Shown in pieces: positions 52,180-59,347 of a stretch of DNA of 64,000 bases. Position 1 is the stretch's first letter, and every line of letters begins with the position of its first letter. The DNA is from Phreatobacter stygius. Lineage in GTDB: Bacteria > Pseudomonadota > Alphaproteobacteria > Rhizobiales > Phreatobacteraceae. The translations under genes were made by a program, and so were the position numbers. Below the pieces are notes generated by a model. That model was given only the letters and a program-made list of their open reading frames with translations. It did no database searches and was not told where the DNA came from. The stretch covers positions 6,374,873-6,438,872 of the forward strand of contig NZ_CP039690.1 of NCBI RefSeq assembly GCF_005144885.1, in the 5' to 3' direction.

Positions 52180-52200
52180 GGCCGGCGCTGGCCGAGCCCG

Positions 52201-52245
52201 TCAGCCGACTTGCAAATCAGCCGACCTGCAAATCAGCCGACCTGG
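52201..52245. repeat. 16-bp direct repeats at the soxV 3' end
   Basis: tcagccgacttgcaaa, tcagccgacctgcaaa and a partial third copy tcagccgacctgg run head to tail from 52201. The third copy contains the soxV stop codon, so the stop region has been duplicated outward; each copy would supply the same in-frame TGA. Confidence 0.85.
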
Positions 52246-52973
52246 TTGAAGACCGGGAAGAGTTCGATCAGCAGGCCGCCGACCCGCGCCATCTGGCCGG
52301 TGGCGATCAACAGGCCGGTGGCGACGAGGATGCCGCCGGTCGCCGCCTGAGCCCGGACGAGATAGGGCCGGAACCGGGCGATCCAGCTGAGGAATGGCCC
52401 GGCAAAGGCCGCCGCCAGCAGGAAGGGCACGCCCATGCCGGCGGCATAGAAGCCGAGCAGCAAGGTGCCCTGGCCAACCGTCTCCGCTGCCGCCGAGAGC
52501 ATCAGGATCGCGGCGAGCACCGGGCCGACGCAGGGCGTCCAGCCGAAACCGAAAGCCAGGCCAATGCCATAGGCGCCGGCCAAACCGGCCGGCCGGCGTT
52601 CGATCTCGGTGCGCGCCTCGCGCATCAGGACGCCGATCCGGACGAGGCCGGTCATATGCACGCCGATGACGACGAGGCCGAGGCCGGCCACCACGGCGAG
52701 GCCGTCGAACCAGCGCGTCAGCGCCTGGCCGAAGACCGAGGCGGTGGCGCCGAGCAGGATGAAGATGGTGGCGAAGCCGAGCACGAAGGCGCCGGCACGG
52801 CCGATCAGCAGCCGGCGGTTGGCGACAGCGCCGCTCGAACTCGCCTCCAGCTCGCCGAACGACAGGCCGGCCAGAAAACACAGATAGGCCGGCACCAGTG
52901 GCAGCACGCAGGGCGAGAAAAACGACAGGAGACCGGCGAGGAATGCGCCCGCAAACGAGATGTCGAGCGCCAC
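52233..52973 (-). CDS. soxV: SoxV / CcdA-like thiol-disulfide membrane transporter
   Basis: Six-helix membrane protein of about 246 residues that passes reductant from the cytoplasm to periplasmic Sox thiol proteins. Redox Cys lie in LSFFSPCVLPLVPAYL and FGWTPCVGPVLA, as in CcdA. GTG at 52973 has GGAGG five bases before it; an ATG at 52985 would add four residues. Divergent from soxS. Confidence 0.9.
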   Translation of the reverse strand: MALDISFAGAFLAGLLSFFSPCVLPLVPAYLCFLAGLSFGELEASSSGAVANRRLLIGRAGAFVLGFATIFILLGATASVFGQALTRWFDGLAVVAGLGLVVIGVHMTGLVRIGVLMREARTEIERRPAGLAGAYGIGLAFGFGWTPCVGPVLAAILMLSAAAETVGQGTLLLGFYAAGMGVPFLLAAAFAGPFLSWIARFRPYLVRAQAATGGILVATGLLIATGQMARVGGLLIELFPVFNQVG

Positions 52974-53020
52974 GCCGGCCTCCATTGGCAAATATATTCG
53001 AATGCGTCTATATCTTAGCG
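52974..53020. promoter_or_regulatory. AT-rich divergent soxV/soxS promoter interval
   Basis: Forty-seven bases containing the 8-bp palindrome ATTCGAAT (52996-53003) in an AT-rich island. Both genes must be controlled from here or from within soxV. It is a likely second SoxR target, but its motif differs from that at 50567. Confidence 0.5.
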
Positions 53021-53446
53021 ATGAAACGCGGTTGGCGGCAATTCATCCGTGCCTTTTGGTTCAGCGCAGCTGTCGGGCTCGCAGCGCTTGGCTCGGCGCC
53101 TGCGAGCGCGGCCGAACTCGTCATGTTCGAACGCTCGGGCTGCCCCTGGTGCCTGCGCTGGGACCGCGAGGTGGCGCCCAATTATGGGCGAACCGACGAG
53201 GGCAAGCTTGTGCCGCTGCGCCGGGTCAATCTCGACCATGGCCAGCCGCGTGACATCGCGCTGACCTTGCCGGTGCGGTTCACGCCGACCTTCGTGCTGG
53301 TCGACCAGGGTCGCGAAATCGGCCGGATCACCGGCTATATGGATGAAGGCATGTTCTGGGGCTTGTTCACCAGGATGATTCGGGATTTGCAGACCAACAG
53401 GGGACGAGCGCCGGCCGCCGCTGCATCCCAGGGAAAGCCCAGCTGA
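53021..53446 (+). CDS. soxS: SoxS, periplasmic thioredoxin-like protein
   Basis: Thioredoxin-fold protein of 141 residues with signal peptide (cleavage near ASAAE) and the active site CPWC in MFERSGCPWCLRWDRE. In Paracoccus, SoxS reactivates SoxYZ by reducing it. FTPTFVLVDQGREIGRITGY follows the thioredoxin cis-Pro pattern. No ribosome site is visible before the ATG. Its stop overlaps the soxR ATG by one base. Confidence 0.9.
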   Translation: MKRGWRQFIRAFWFSAAVGLAALGSAPASAAELVMFERSGCPWCLRWDREVAPNYGRTDEGKLVPLRRVNLDHGQPRDIALTLPVRFTPTFVLVDQGREIGRITGYMDEGMFWGLFTRMIRDLQTNRGRAPAAAASQGKPS

Positions 53447-53820
53447 TGACCGTGATTGTATCGAAGGCGATCGAGGACGAGTTGCGTTCCGGCGCGGAAT
53501 ATTCCGTCGAGCTCGAGCAATTGATGCGCAATGCCCGCGAGGCGAGCGACTTCCTGAAGGCGCTGTCGCATGAAAGCCGGCTGCTGCTGCTCTGCCTGCT
53601 GGCGGAAAAGGAACGCTCGGTCGGCGAACTGGAGAACATCCTGTCGCTGCGCCAGCCAACCGTGTCGCAACAATTGGCGCGGCTGCGCTTCGACGACATG
53701 GTCACCACGCGGCGCGACGGCAAGACGGTCTATTACAGCATCGCCAATGAGAACGTCCGGCGCGTCATCAGCGTGATCTACGACATCTTCTGCGAGCGCG
53801 GCACCAAGCCGGCCAAATAA
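53446..53820 (+). CDS. soxR: SoxR, ArsR family persulfide-responsive repressor
   Basis: Winged-helix repressor of 124 residues. DNA-binding helix LRQPTVSQQLARLRFDDMV (about 68-86), wing TTRRDGKTVYYSI. Cysteines 50 (LLLLCLLAE) and 116 (IFCERG) match the dithiol persulfide pair of SqrR/BigR-type sensors. It would repress the Sox operons until reactive sulfur appears. Overlaps soxS by one base. Confidence 0.9.
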   Translation: MTVIVSKAIEDELRSGAEYSVELEQLMRNAREASDFLKALSHESRLLLLCLLAEKERSVGELENILSLRQPTVSQQLARLRFDDMVTTRRDGKTVYYSIANENVRRVISVIYDIFCERGTKPAK

Positions 53821-53868
53821 CAAGCGGGCCGCAAGGTCCCGTCGGGGCAAGCGCCCCTGGGAGGAAGC

Positions 53869-54990
53869 ATGACCGGGCTGCCGGCCGTCGCCGTCGGCGT
53901 GATGGGCTTTCTGGTCGGCGTGGCGGCAGGCTGGGCCGTCCAGCGGGCCAGGCTTTGCTCGTTCGGCGCCGTCGAAGATGCCTTGCTCGGGCGCGACTGG
54001 CGCCGGATGAAGGTGTTCGGCCTGGCTTTGGCCGTGGCGCTGATCGGCACCCAGACGCTGGTCCTCTTCGGCCTGTTCGAACCCACCGAAACCACCTATG
54101 TGCCGGGCCAGATCGCCTGGCTCGGCGCCTTGATCGGCGCCATCCTGTTCGGCATCGGCATGGCGCTGGTCGGCACCTGCGCCTTCGGCTCGCTGATCCG
54201 GCTCGGTTCCGGCGACCTGCGCAGCCTGTTCACCCTCATGGTCTTCGGTGCGGTGGCTTATGCGACGCTGCGCGGCGTGCTGGCGCGGCCGCGGATCGAC
54301 TGGGTCGAGGCGGTCTCGGTGGCCATGCCGGGCGGTGTCGCGAGCTCCGCCCCCGATGTGCTCGGCCGCTTTGCTGGTGTCGATCTCCGCTTCGGCCTGA
54401 CCTTTGCCGTCGCTCTCGGCCTGATCTGGCTGGTCGCCCGGGATCGCCGGCTGTGGCGGGCGCCGCGGCTCGTCACCGCCGGTATCGTGCTCGGCCTCGG
54501 CGTGGTGGCCGGCTGGGTCGCCACCGGCGTCGCCGTCGATGTCTTCGACCGGCTGGTGCGGGTCCAGAGCCTGACCTTCGTGTCGCCGGTGGCGCGCGGC
54601 TTTTATGGCCTGATGACCGGCGAGGGCACGATCGCCGATTTCGGCGTCATGAGCGTCGCCGGTGTCGCGGTCGGCGCCGGGCTGTCGGCGCTCGCCGCGC
54701 GCGAGTTTCGCTGGGAAGCCTTCGACGACCAGCACGAGATGCGCCGGCACCTGACCGGCGCGGTGCTGATGGGTTTCGGCGGCGTGCTCGCCGGCGGCTG
54801 CACGATCGGGCAGGGGCTGACCGCGGGATCACTGATGGCGGTGACCTGGCCGCTCACCGTTCTCGGCATGATTCTCGGCGCGCGCCTCGGCATTGCCATC
54901 CTGGTCGAGGGGTCGGTGGTCGACTGGGTTCGCGCGGTCTGGGCAAGCCTCGGCGCCGCGCGCGAAGGCCGCCGGCCACCGGCCGAATAA
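53869..54990 (+). CDS. soxT: SoxT / YeeE-YedE family sulfur-compound transporter
   Basis: Inner-membrane protein of 373 residues with about nine helices, of the YeeE/YedE (TsuA) family, whose members take up thiosulfate. The conserved Cys occur at AVQRARLCSFGA, GTCAFGSL and GGCTIGQG. ATG at 53869 follows GGGAGG. Located just after soxR in the same direction; such genes in Sox clusters are called SoxT. Confidence 0.9.
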   Translation: MTGLPAVAVGVMGFLVGVAAGWAVQRARLCSFGAVEDALLGRDWRRMKVFGLALAVALIGTQTLVLFGLFEPTETTYVPGQIAWLGALIGAILFGIGMALVGTCAFGSLIRLGSGDLRSLFTLMVFGAVAYATLRGVLARPRIDWVEAVSVAMPGGVASSAPDVLGRFAGVDLRFGLTFAVALGLIWLVARDRRLWRAPRLVTAGIVLGLGVVAGWVATGVAVDVFDRLVRVQSLTFVSPVARGFYGLMTGEGTIADFGVMSVAGVAVGAGLSALAAREFRWEAFDDQHEMRRHLTGAVLMGFGGVLAGGCTIGQGLTAGSLMAVTWPLTVLGMILGARLGIAILVEGSVVDWVRAVWASLGAAREGRRPPAE

Positions 54991-55010
54991 CGTTTCGCGA
55001 CGTCCGCGCC

Positions 55011-55970
55011 TCAGGCCGCCGGAACGAAACGATAGGCGCTGCCCTGGCGCTCGACCCGGCCGAGGCCGCCCGCCGGCAGGTGATAGGTCGAGACCAGCAG
55101 CTTGTCGCCGGCCAGCCGGTCGAGCAGGCTCTTGCGCGTCGCCGCGGCCCGTTCCGGCTCCTGGTCGAAGGCGGTGGCCCAGTCCGGATGCTGGAACGAC
55201 AGCACCGGGTGGGTGAGGGCATCGCCCAGGATCATGAGGCTGTCGGAGCCGGTGCGCACCTCGAAGGAAACATGTCCCGGCGTATGGCCTCGCGTGTCGA
55301 TCGCAGCCAGGCCGGAGATGATCTCTTCGCCGGGGCGAAACCGCTTCAGCTGCGGCTCGAGCGCCTTCAGGACCCGCTGCGCGCCGGCGGCGAAGGCGTG
55401 CCGCTCCTCCGGCAGCTTGGCGAAGACCTGCGGATCGACCCAGAAATCCCATTCGGCCGCGGCCATATGATAGGTCGCATTCGGAAAAGCCGGCGTGTCG
55501 AACTCGTCGAGCGCGCCCCAGAGATGATCCGGATGGGCGTGGGTGAACAAGACCCGCGTGACCTTGGCCGGGTCAATGCCGGCCGCCTCGATCGACTTCG
55601 GCAAAAGGCCGGTGGTCGGAAGGAAATTGCGGCCGGCGCCGCAATCGAACAGCACGAGGTCGTCGCCAAGGCTCAGCAAGGGCACGTTGAGGCCATTGCG
55701 GGTCGCGTCGACCGGAAGGCCCGCCGCGGCCAGGACCTTCTGGACGTCGGCCGGCGGCACGCCGCGCGCCAGCATCGAGACCGGCAGCGTGATGCCGCCG
55801 TCCGACAGGATCTGCAGCGAAGCCGCGCCGATGCGGGCCGAGGCGATCGCCTGCGCCGCGGCGGGCGAGGGCAGGGCGATCGCCGCCGCCGCAAGCGCAG
55901 TGGCTCCGAGAAATGCACGGCGATCGAGCGTGGATGGTCCGAATCGCGTGTCGTCGTCACGGCGTGTCAT
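55011..55970 (-). CDS. SoxH-like MBL-fold metallo-hydrolase, Tat-exported
   Basis: MBL-fold hydrolase of 319 residues with Tat leader (LDRRAFLGATALAAAAIAL). Zinc ligands are in FTHAHPDHLWG, TRGHTPGH and LGDALTHP. It lies next to soxT at the end of the Sox cluster, like soxH in Paracoccus, and is a paralogue of the stand-alone MBL protein at 3339-4313. The soxH name is not certain. ATG at 55970 chosen as it starts the leader. Confidence 0.85.
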   Translation of the reverse strand: MTRRDDDTRFGPSTLDRRAFLGATALAAAAIALPSPAAAQAIASARIGAASLQILSDGGITLPVSMLARGVPPADVQKVLAAAGLPVDATRNGLNVPLLSLGDDLVLFDCGAGRNFLPTTGLLPKSIEAAGIDPAKVTRVLFTHAHPDHLWGALDEFDTPAFPNATYHMAAAEWDFWVDPQVFAKLPEERHAFAAGAQRVLKALEPQLKRFRPGEEIISGLAAIDTRGHTPGHVSFEVRTGSDSLMILGDALTHPVLSFQHPDWATAFDQEPERAAATRKSLLDRLAGDKLLVSTYHLPAGGLGRVERQGSAYRFVPAA

Positions 55971-56020
55971 AACGGTCTCCGAACCTGGCCTGGCGTCAGA
56001 ATCCACGCAAAAGAGCGAAA

Positions 56021-56208
56021 GCACTAATGAATCAACCCTCTCCCAGAGGGAGAGGGTGGCAGCGTCAGCTGCCGGGTGAGGGGGCGTCCATCTCCGAACG
56101 GACGGCATGCTCGACGCGCATCGGCAGCAGTTCTAACTCCTTACGCCCCTCACCCGGCGCCTGGCGGCGCCACCCTCTCCCTCCGGGAGAGGGTTGTTTC
56201 ATTAGTGC
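56021..56208. repeat. Intergenic inverted-repeat element with GCACTAATGA ends
   Basis: The element begins GCACTAATGA-tCAACCCTCTCCC and ends with the inverse, GGGAGAGGGTTGTTTCATTAGTGC. Inner hairpins (CCCTCTCCCagaGGGAGAGGG) and inverted CCGGGTGAGGGG/CCCCTCACCCGG lie on both sides of a short core. Noncoding. Confidence 0.9.
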
Positions 56209-56350
56209 TTTTCGTCATCAACCGGACGGGCAGGGCGCCTGCCACCTTGTTCTGGTTGGCCAATTTCATCCCCAACAACATCAAACATGGCGCATCTCGG
56301 CGGACATGCGTTGACTTCCTGGGCGCGATCCGCCAAACCCGCCGCCGGAT

Positions 56351-56425
56351 GGGCGGGTAGCTCAGCGGTAGAGCACGTGACTTTTAATCATGTGGTCGAG
56401 GGTTCGATCCCCTCCCCGCTCACCA
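56351..56425 (+). tRNA. tRNA-Lys (TTT)
   Basis: Seventy-five bases: acceptor GGGCGGG/CCCGCTC, D-arm GCTCAGCGGTAGAGC, anticodon loop CTTTTAA with TTT at 56383-56385, T-loop GGTTCGATCC and encoded CCA. Confidence 0.97.
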
Positions 56426-56460
56426 TCCAATTTCCTCCCTTCGGCAGGCCTGGTCTCCAC

Positions 56461-57207
56461 TCAGAGCGCGAAGCCGCCGTCGGCGAGGTGGATCTGGCCG
56501 GTCGTGTAGCTGGCTTCGTCGGAAGCGAGATAGAGCGCCAGCAGGGCGATCTCTTCCGCCGTGCCGAGCCGACCGATCGGCTGGCGGTCGATGAACGCCT
56601 TGCGGGTCGCCTCCAGCGACTGGCCTGAAGAGGCCGACAAGGCCTTGATGCGGTCGTCGAGCGAGGGCGACTGGATGGTGCCCGGGCAAATGGCATTGGC
56701 GCGGATGCCCTTGCGGATGAAATCGATCGCCACCGACTTGGTCAGGCCGATCACCGCGGCCTTGCTGGCGCCATAGGCGTAACGATTCGGCACGCCCCGC
56801 ACCGACGAGGCGCCGGACGCAATATTGACGATCGAGCCGGCGCCTTTTTCCAGCATGCCCGGCAGGAAGGCCTTGATCGTCCGATGCATGGATTTGACGT
56901 TCAGGTCGAAGGAAAAGTCCCAGTCGTCCTCGCTGGTGTCGAGCACGGTGCCGTGATGCACGAAACCGGCGGCATTGACCAGGATGTCGATCGGACCGGT
57001 CTTGGCGGCCAGCGCCTCGACCGCCTTGGTCGAGCGCGCGTCCAGCTTCAGCTTCTTCGCCCGCTTGATGCCCTCGAGCTTGGCCTTGTCGAGGTCGGTG
57101 GCATAGACGGTGGCGCCTTCCTCCACGAACAGTTCCGCGATGGCGCGGCCAATGCCGTGGCCTGCCGCCGTCACCACCGCGATCTTGCCCTGAAGCCGCT
57201 TCGCCAT
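56461..57207 (-). CDS. SDR family oxidoreductase (DHRS6/ketodeoxyfuconate dehydrogenase-like)
   Basis: Short-chain dehydrogenase of 248 residues. Cofactor loop TAAGHGIGRAIAELF (about 14-28), NAAGFVHHG, catalytic Ser in IASGASS, then YAYGASK with the Tyr/Lys pair. The Arg-rich ending FIDRQPIGRLGTAEEIALLALYLASDEASYTTGQ is typical of the branch with 2-keto-3-deoxy-L-fuconate dehydrogenase and DHRS6. The substrate is not fixed by sequence. Unrelated in placement to the SDR at the left edge. Confidence 0.88.
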   Translation of the reverse strand: MAKRLQGKIAVVTAAGHGIGRAIAELFVEEGATVYATDLDKAKLEGIKRAKKLKLDARSTKAVEALAAKTGPIDILVNAAGFVHHGTVLDTSEDDWDFSFDLNVKSMHRTIKAFLPGMLEKGAGSIVNIASGASSVRGVPNRYAYGASKAAVIGLTKSVAIDFIRKGIRANAICPGTIQSPSLDDRIKALSASSGQSLEATRKAFIDRQPIGRLGTAEEIALLALYLASDEASYTTGQIHLADGGFAL

Positions 57208-57306
57208 GTCCGTCTTCTCCCGTCTTGCCGTTTTTTGGGTCCGCCGTTTCGGCTGGCGTCAGGGCAAGAGGAGACACGGTGCGGATGGCCGTGTCCAGCC
57301 GGCGAG

Positions 57307-58062
57307 CTATCCGCCGAAGCGTTGGGAGAGTTGCGTGTCGAAGGTCTTGAGATCGACCAGGATGCGCTCGAGCAGGGCGGCATCGCGCAGCCGGACCGCG
57401 GTCGCCACCACGTCGAGGCCGGCGACGATCGGGTCGGCCAGGCGGCGATATTCCGCATCGGTGATGACTTCGGTCGCGGCATAGGCGTCGCAGCGCCTCA
57501 GCGCCCAGCGATAGACTGCCGCCTTCGCCAGCACGTCGCCGCGGGCTTCCGCCCGGGTCATGTCGGGTGGCGTCCGCTTCATCACCATGAAGGCGTCCAG
57601 CGCATCGCTGGATTCATCCAGGCATTCGACCAGGCCGTAGAGCCCGGCCGACTTGCGCAGCATGATCCATTCGCGCCGGAGCGGCAGCAGTTCCTCGAGC
57701 GCCGCCTCCGCGCGGTTCTCGGACAAGGCATCGCTCGCCCGCTTCAGCCGCGCGCCGGCGCCCTCGAGAACCTCCGGGAACATGTTGACCCGGGCGAACA
57801 GGGCCGGCGGGTCGGCACGATAGGCAATCGTCGCCTCGGTCCACAGCGCCGTCAGCCGCCTCAGGCTGGCATCGGCTTCTTCCGTCCGGCCCGCCCTGAG
57901 GCTGGTGGTGGTCGCACGGAACAGCGATTGGGCTTCGGTCAGCTTGCTGATGAACGACCCGGTCTTGGCGCACAATCCTCCGTCGACCGCGCCGAGCGAG
58001 GCGGCGGCAAGCAGGATGGCCAGGACGATAATCCGAAAATGAACTTTCACGGCGCGCACCAT
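57307..58062 (-). CDS. Secreted or membrane-anchored helical protein, unknown
   Basis: Unrecognised 251-residue protein. A hydrophobic N-terminal segment (VHFRIIVLAILLAAASLG) serves as signal peptide or anchor; the rest is alpha-helical and charged (ALWTEATIAYRADPPALFARVNM, LLPLRREWIMLRKSAGLYGL), rich in Ala, Leu and Arg, with Cys in GLCAK, VECLDES and RRCDAY. ATG at 58062 chosen; the ribosome site is unclear. It is downstream of the PfkB kinase on the same strand. Confidence 0.65.
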   Translation of the reverse strand: MVRAVKVHFRIIVLAILLAAASLGAVDGGLCAKTGSFISKLTEAQSLFRATTTSLRAGRTEEADASLRRLTALWTEATIAYRADPPALFARVNMFPEVLEGAGARLKRASDALSENRAEAALEELLPLRREWIMLRKSAGLYGLVECLDESSDALDAFMVMKRTPPDMTRAEARGDVLAKAAVYRWALRRCDAYAATEVITDAEYRRLADPIVAGLDVVATAVRLRDAALLERILVDLKTFDTQLSQRFGG

Positions 58063-58091
58063 AGCCGAACCGTTTCCGCGATGCATCCGGC

Positions 58092-58982
58092 CTATGCGCC
58101 ACCGAGGAATGCGTCGAGCTCGGCTCGCCGAGGCATGCCGCGGCGGCCGCCGAATTGTTGGCATTTCAGCGCCGCCGCGCCATTGGCGAAGCGAACCGCG
58201 CTGGCGAGCGGCTGATGTTCGGCGAGCGCGACCGCCAGCGCGCCGTGCCAGGTGTCGCCGGCGCCCAGCGTATCCGCCGCCTTGACCGCAAAGGCCGGGG
58301 CATGGACGACACGGGCACCCTCCATGAACCAGGCGCCGCGCGGACCGTCGGTGACCAGCAGCACATTGGCGGCATCGCGCGCGGCATGGGCGAGCGCCGT
58401 CGGCAGGTCGTCGATGCCGGTGAGCTCACGCAGCGCCGTTTCGGAAAAGCCGACATGGCTTGCCAGCGCGACGACCTCGGGCCGGGTCGGGCGCCGGTCG
58501 GCATCGAGCACCGAGGGAAGGCCGGCGGCGCGCGCCTGCGGCAGCACGGCAAAGGCCGCCTCGATCCAGCGGGTCTCGGCATAGATCGCGTCCGCGCGCC
58601 GGCCGAGATCATCCGGAATCCAGTCGGTGTCATCGGGAATATCCGGGTCGGAATAGCTCACCACCATGCGTTCGCCAGCCGGATCGACCATCACGGCCGA
58701 GACCGGCGAGCGATATCCCCGACATTCGCGGATCAACGAACAGTCGATGCCCTCGGCGGCCAGCTCGTCGCGCATGGTTCGCGCCGGCGGGTCGTCGCCG
58801 AGCCGCGCGATCAGGGTGACCTCGGCGCCAAGCCGGGCACAGGCGGTGGCGGCATTGCCGGCCAGCCCGCCGCCCGATGTGGTCATGTGCAGCGAGCGGT
58901 ATTTCACCGCCGCGGTCGGGATGGCGTCGAGCTGGTAGATGAAATCGAGCGTGGTGATGCCGGCGCAGACGATACGGGTCAT
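58092..58982 (-). CDS. PfkB family carbohydrate kinase
   Basis: Ribokinase-fold sugar kinase of 296 residues. It keeps the two family signatures: an N-terminal GGGLAGNAATACARLGA (about 36-52) and the C-terminal DTLGAGDTWHGALAVAL (anion hole and catalytic Asp, about 243). Relatives phosphorylate fructose, ribose or sulfofructose; the sugar here is unknown. Its ATG overlaps the stop of the DUF454 gene by four bases. Confidence 0.88.
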   Translation of the reverse strand: MTRIVCAGITTLDFIYQLDAIPTAAVKYRSLHMTTSGGGLAGNAATACARLGAEVTLIARLGDDPPARTMRDELAAEGIDCSLIRECRGYRSPVSAVMVDPAGERMVVSYSDPDIPDDTDWIPDDLGRRADAIYAETRWIEAAFAVLPQARAAGLPSVLDADRRPTRPEVVALASHVGFSETALRELTGIDDLPTALAHAARDAANVLLVTDGPRGAWFMEGARVVHAPAFAVKAADTLGAGDTWHGALAVALAEHQPLASAVRFANGAAALKCQQFGGRRGMPRRAELDAFLGGA

Positions 58983-59341
58983 GAACTCGGCCTCGTGCCG
59001 ACATAGAGGGCGGATGCCGCCAGGCACAGGCCCGAGACGACGACGGCGATCGGCGGTGCGGTCAGCCAGACGATGCCCCAGGACAAGGCCATGGAGGCGA
59101 GTGCGATCGCCTTGACGCGCGGCGCGATGGCGCCGCTTGCCCGCCATTTGACCACTTCGGGACCGAGTTTGGGGTGCGTCACCAGCCACTGCTCGAAGCG
59201 CGGCGAGGAGCGGGCGAACAGCCAGGCGGCGATGATCAGGAAGAGCGTGCCGGGAATACCCGGCAGGATGACGCCGACGACGCCAATGGCGACGCAGACC
59301 CAGCCGGCCGCCATCATCAGATATCGCCACGGTTGGCCCAT
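58979..59341 (-). CDS. DUF454 (YbaN) family membrane protein
   Basis: Small inner-membrane protein of 120 residues with four helices. Pattern GWVCVAIGVVGVILPGIPGTLFLIIAAWLFARSSPRFEQWL is the DUF454 signature. Function unknown. It overlaps the kinase start by four bases (ATGA) and its own ATG is 4 bases after the recG stop, so it belongs to the same operon as recG. Confidence 0.88.
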   Translation of the reverse strand: MGQPWRYLMMAAGWVCVAIGVVGVILPGIPGTLFLIIAAWLFARSSPRFEQWLVTHPKLGPEVVKWRASGAIAPRVKAIALASMALSWGIVWLTAPPIAVVVSGLCLAASALYVGTRPSS

Positions 59342-59347
59342 GGCGGC

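Noticed and set aside
56311-56339. Promoter for tRNA-Lys (TTGACT with CAAACC)
   Set aside because: The -35 is good but the -10 position is poor; not convincing enough to list.
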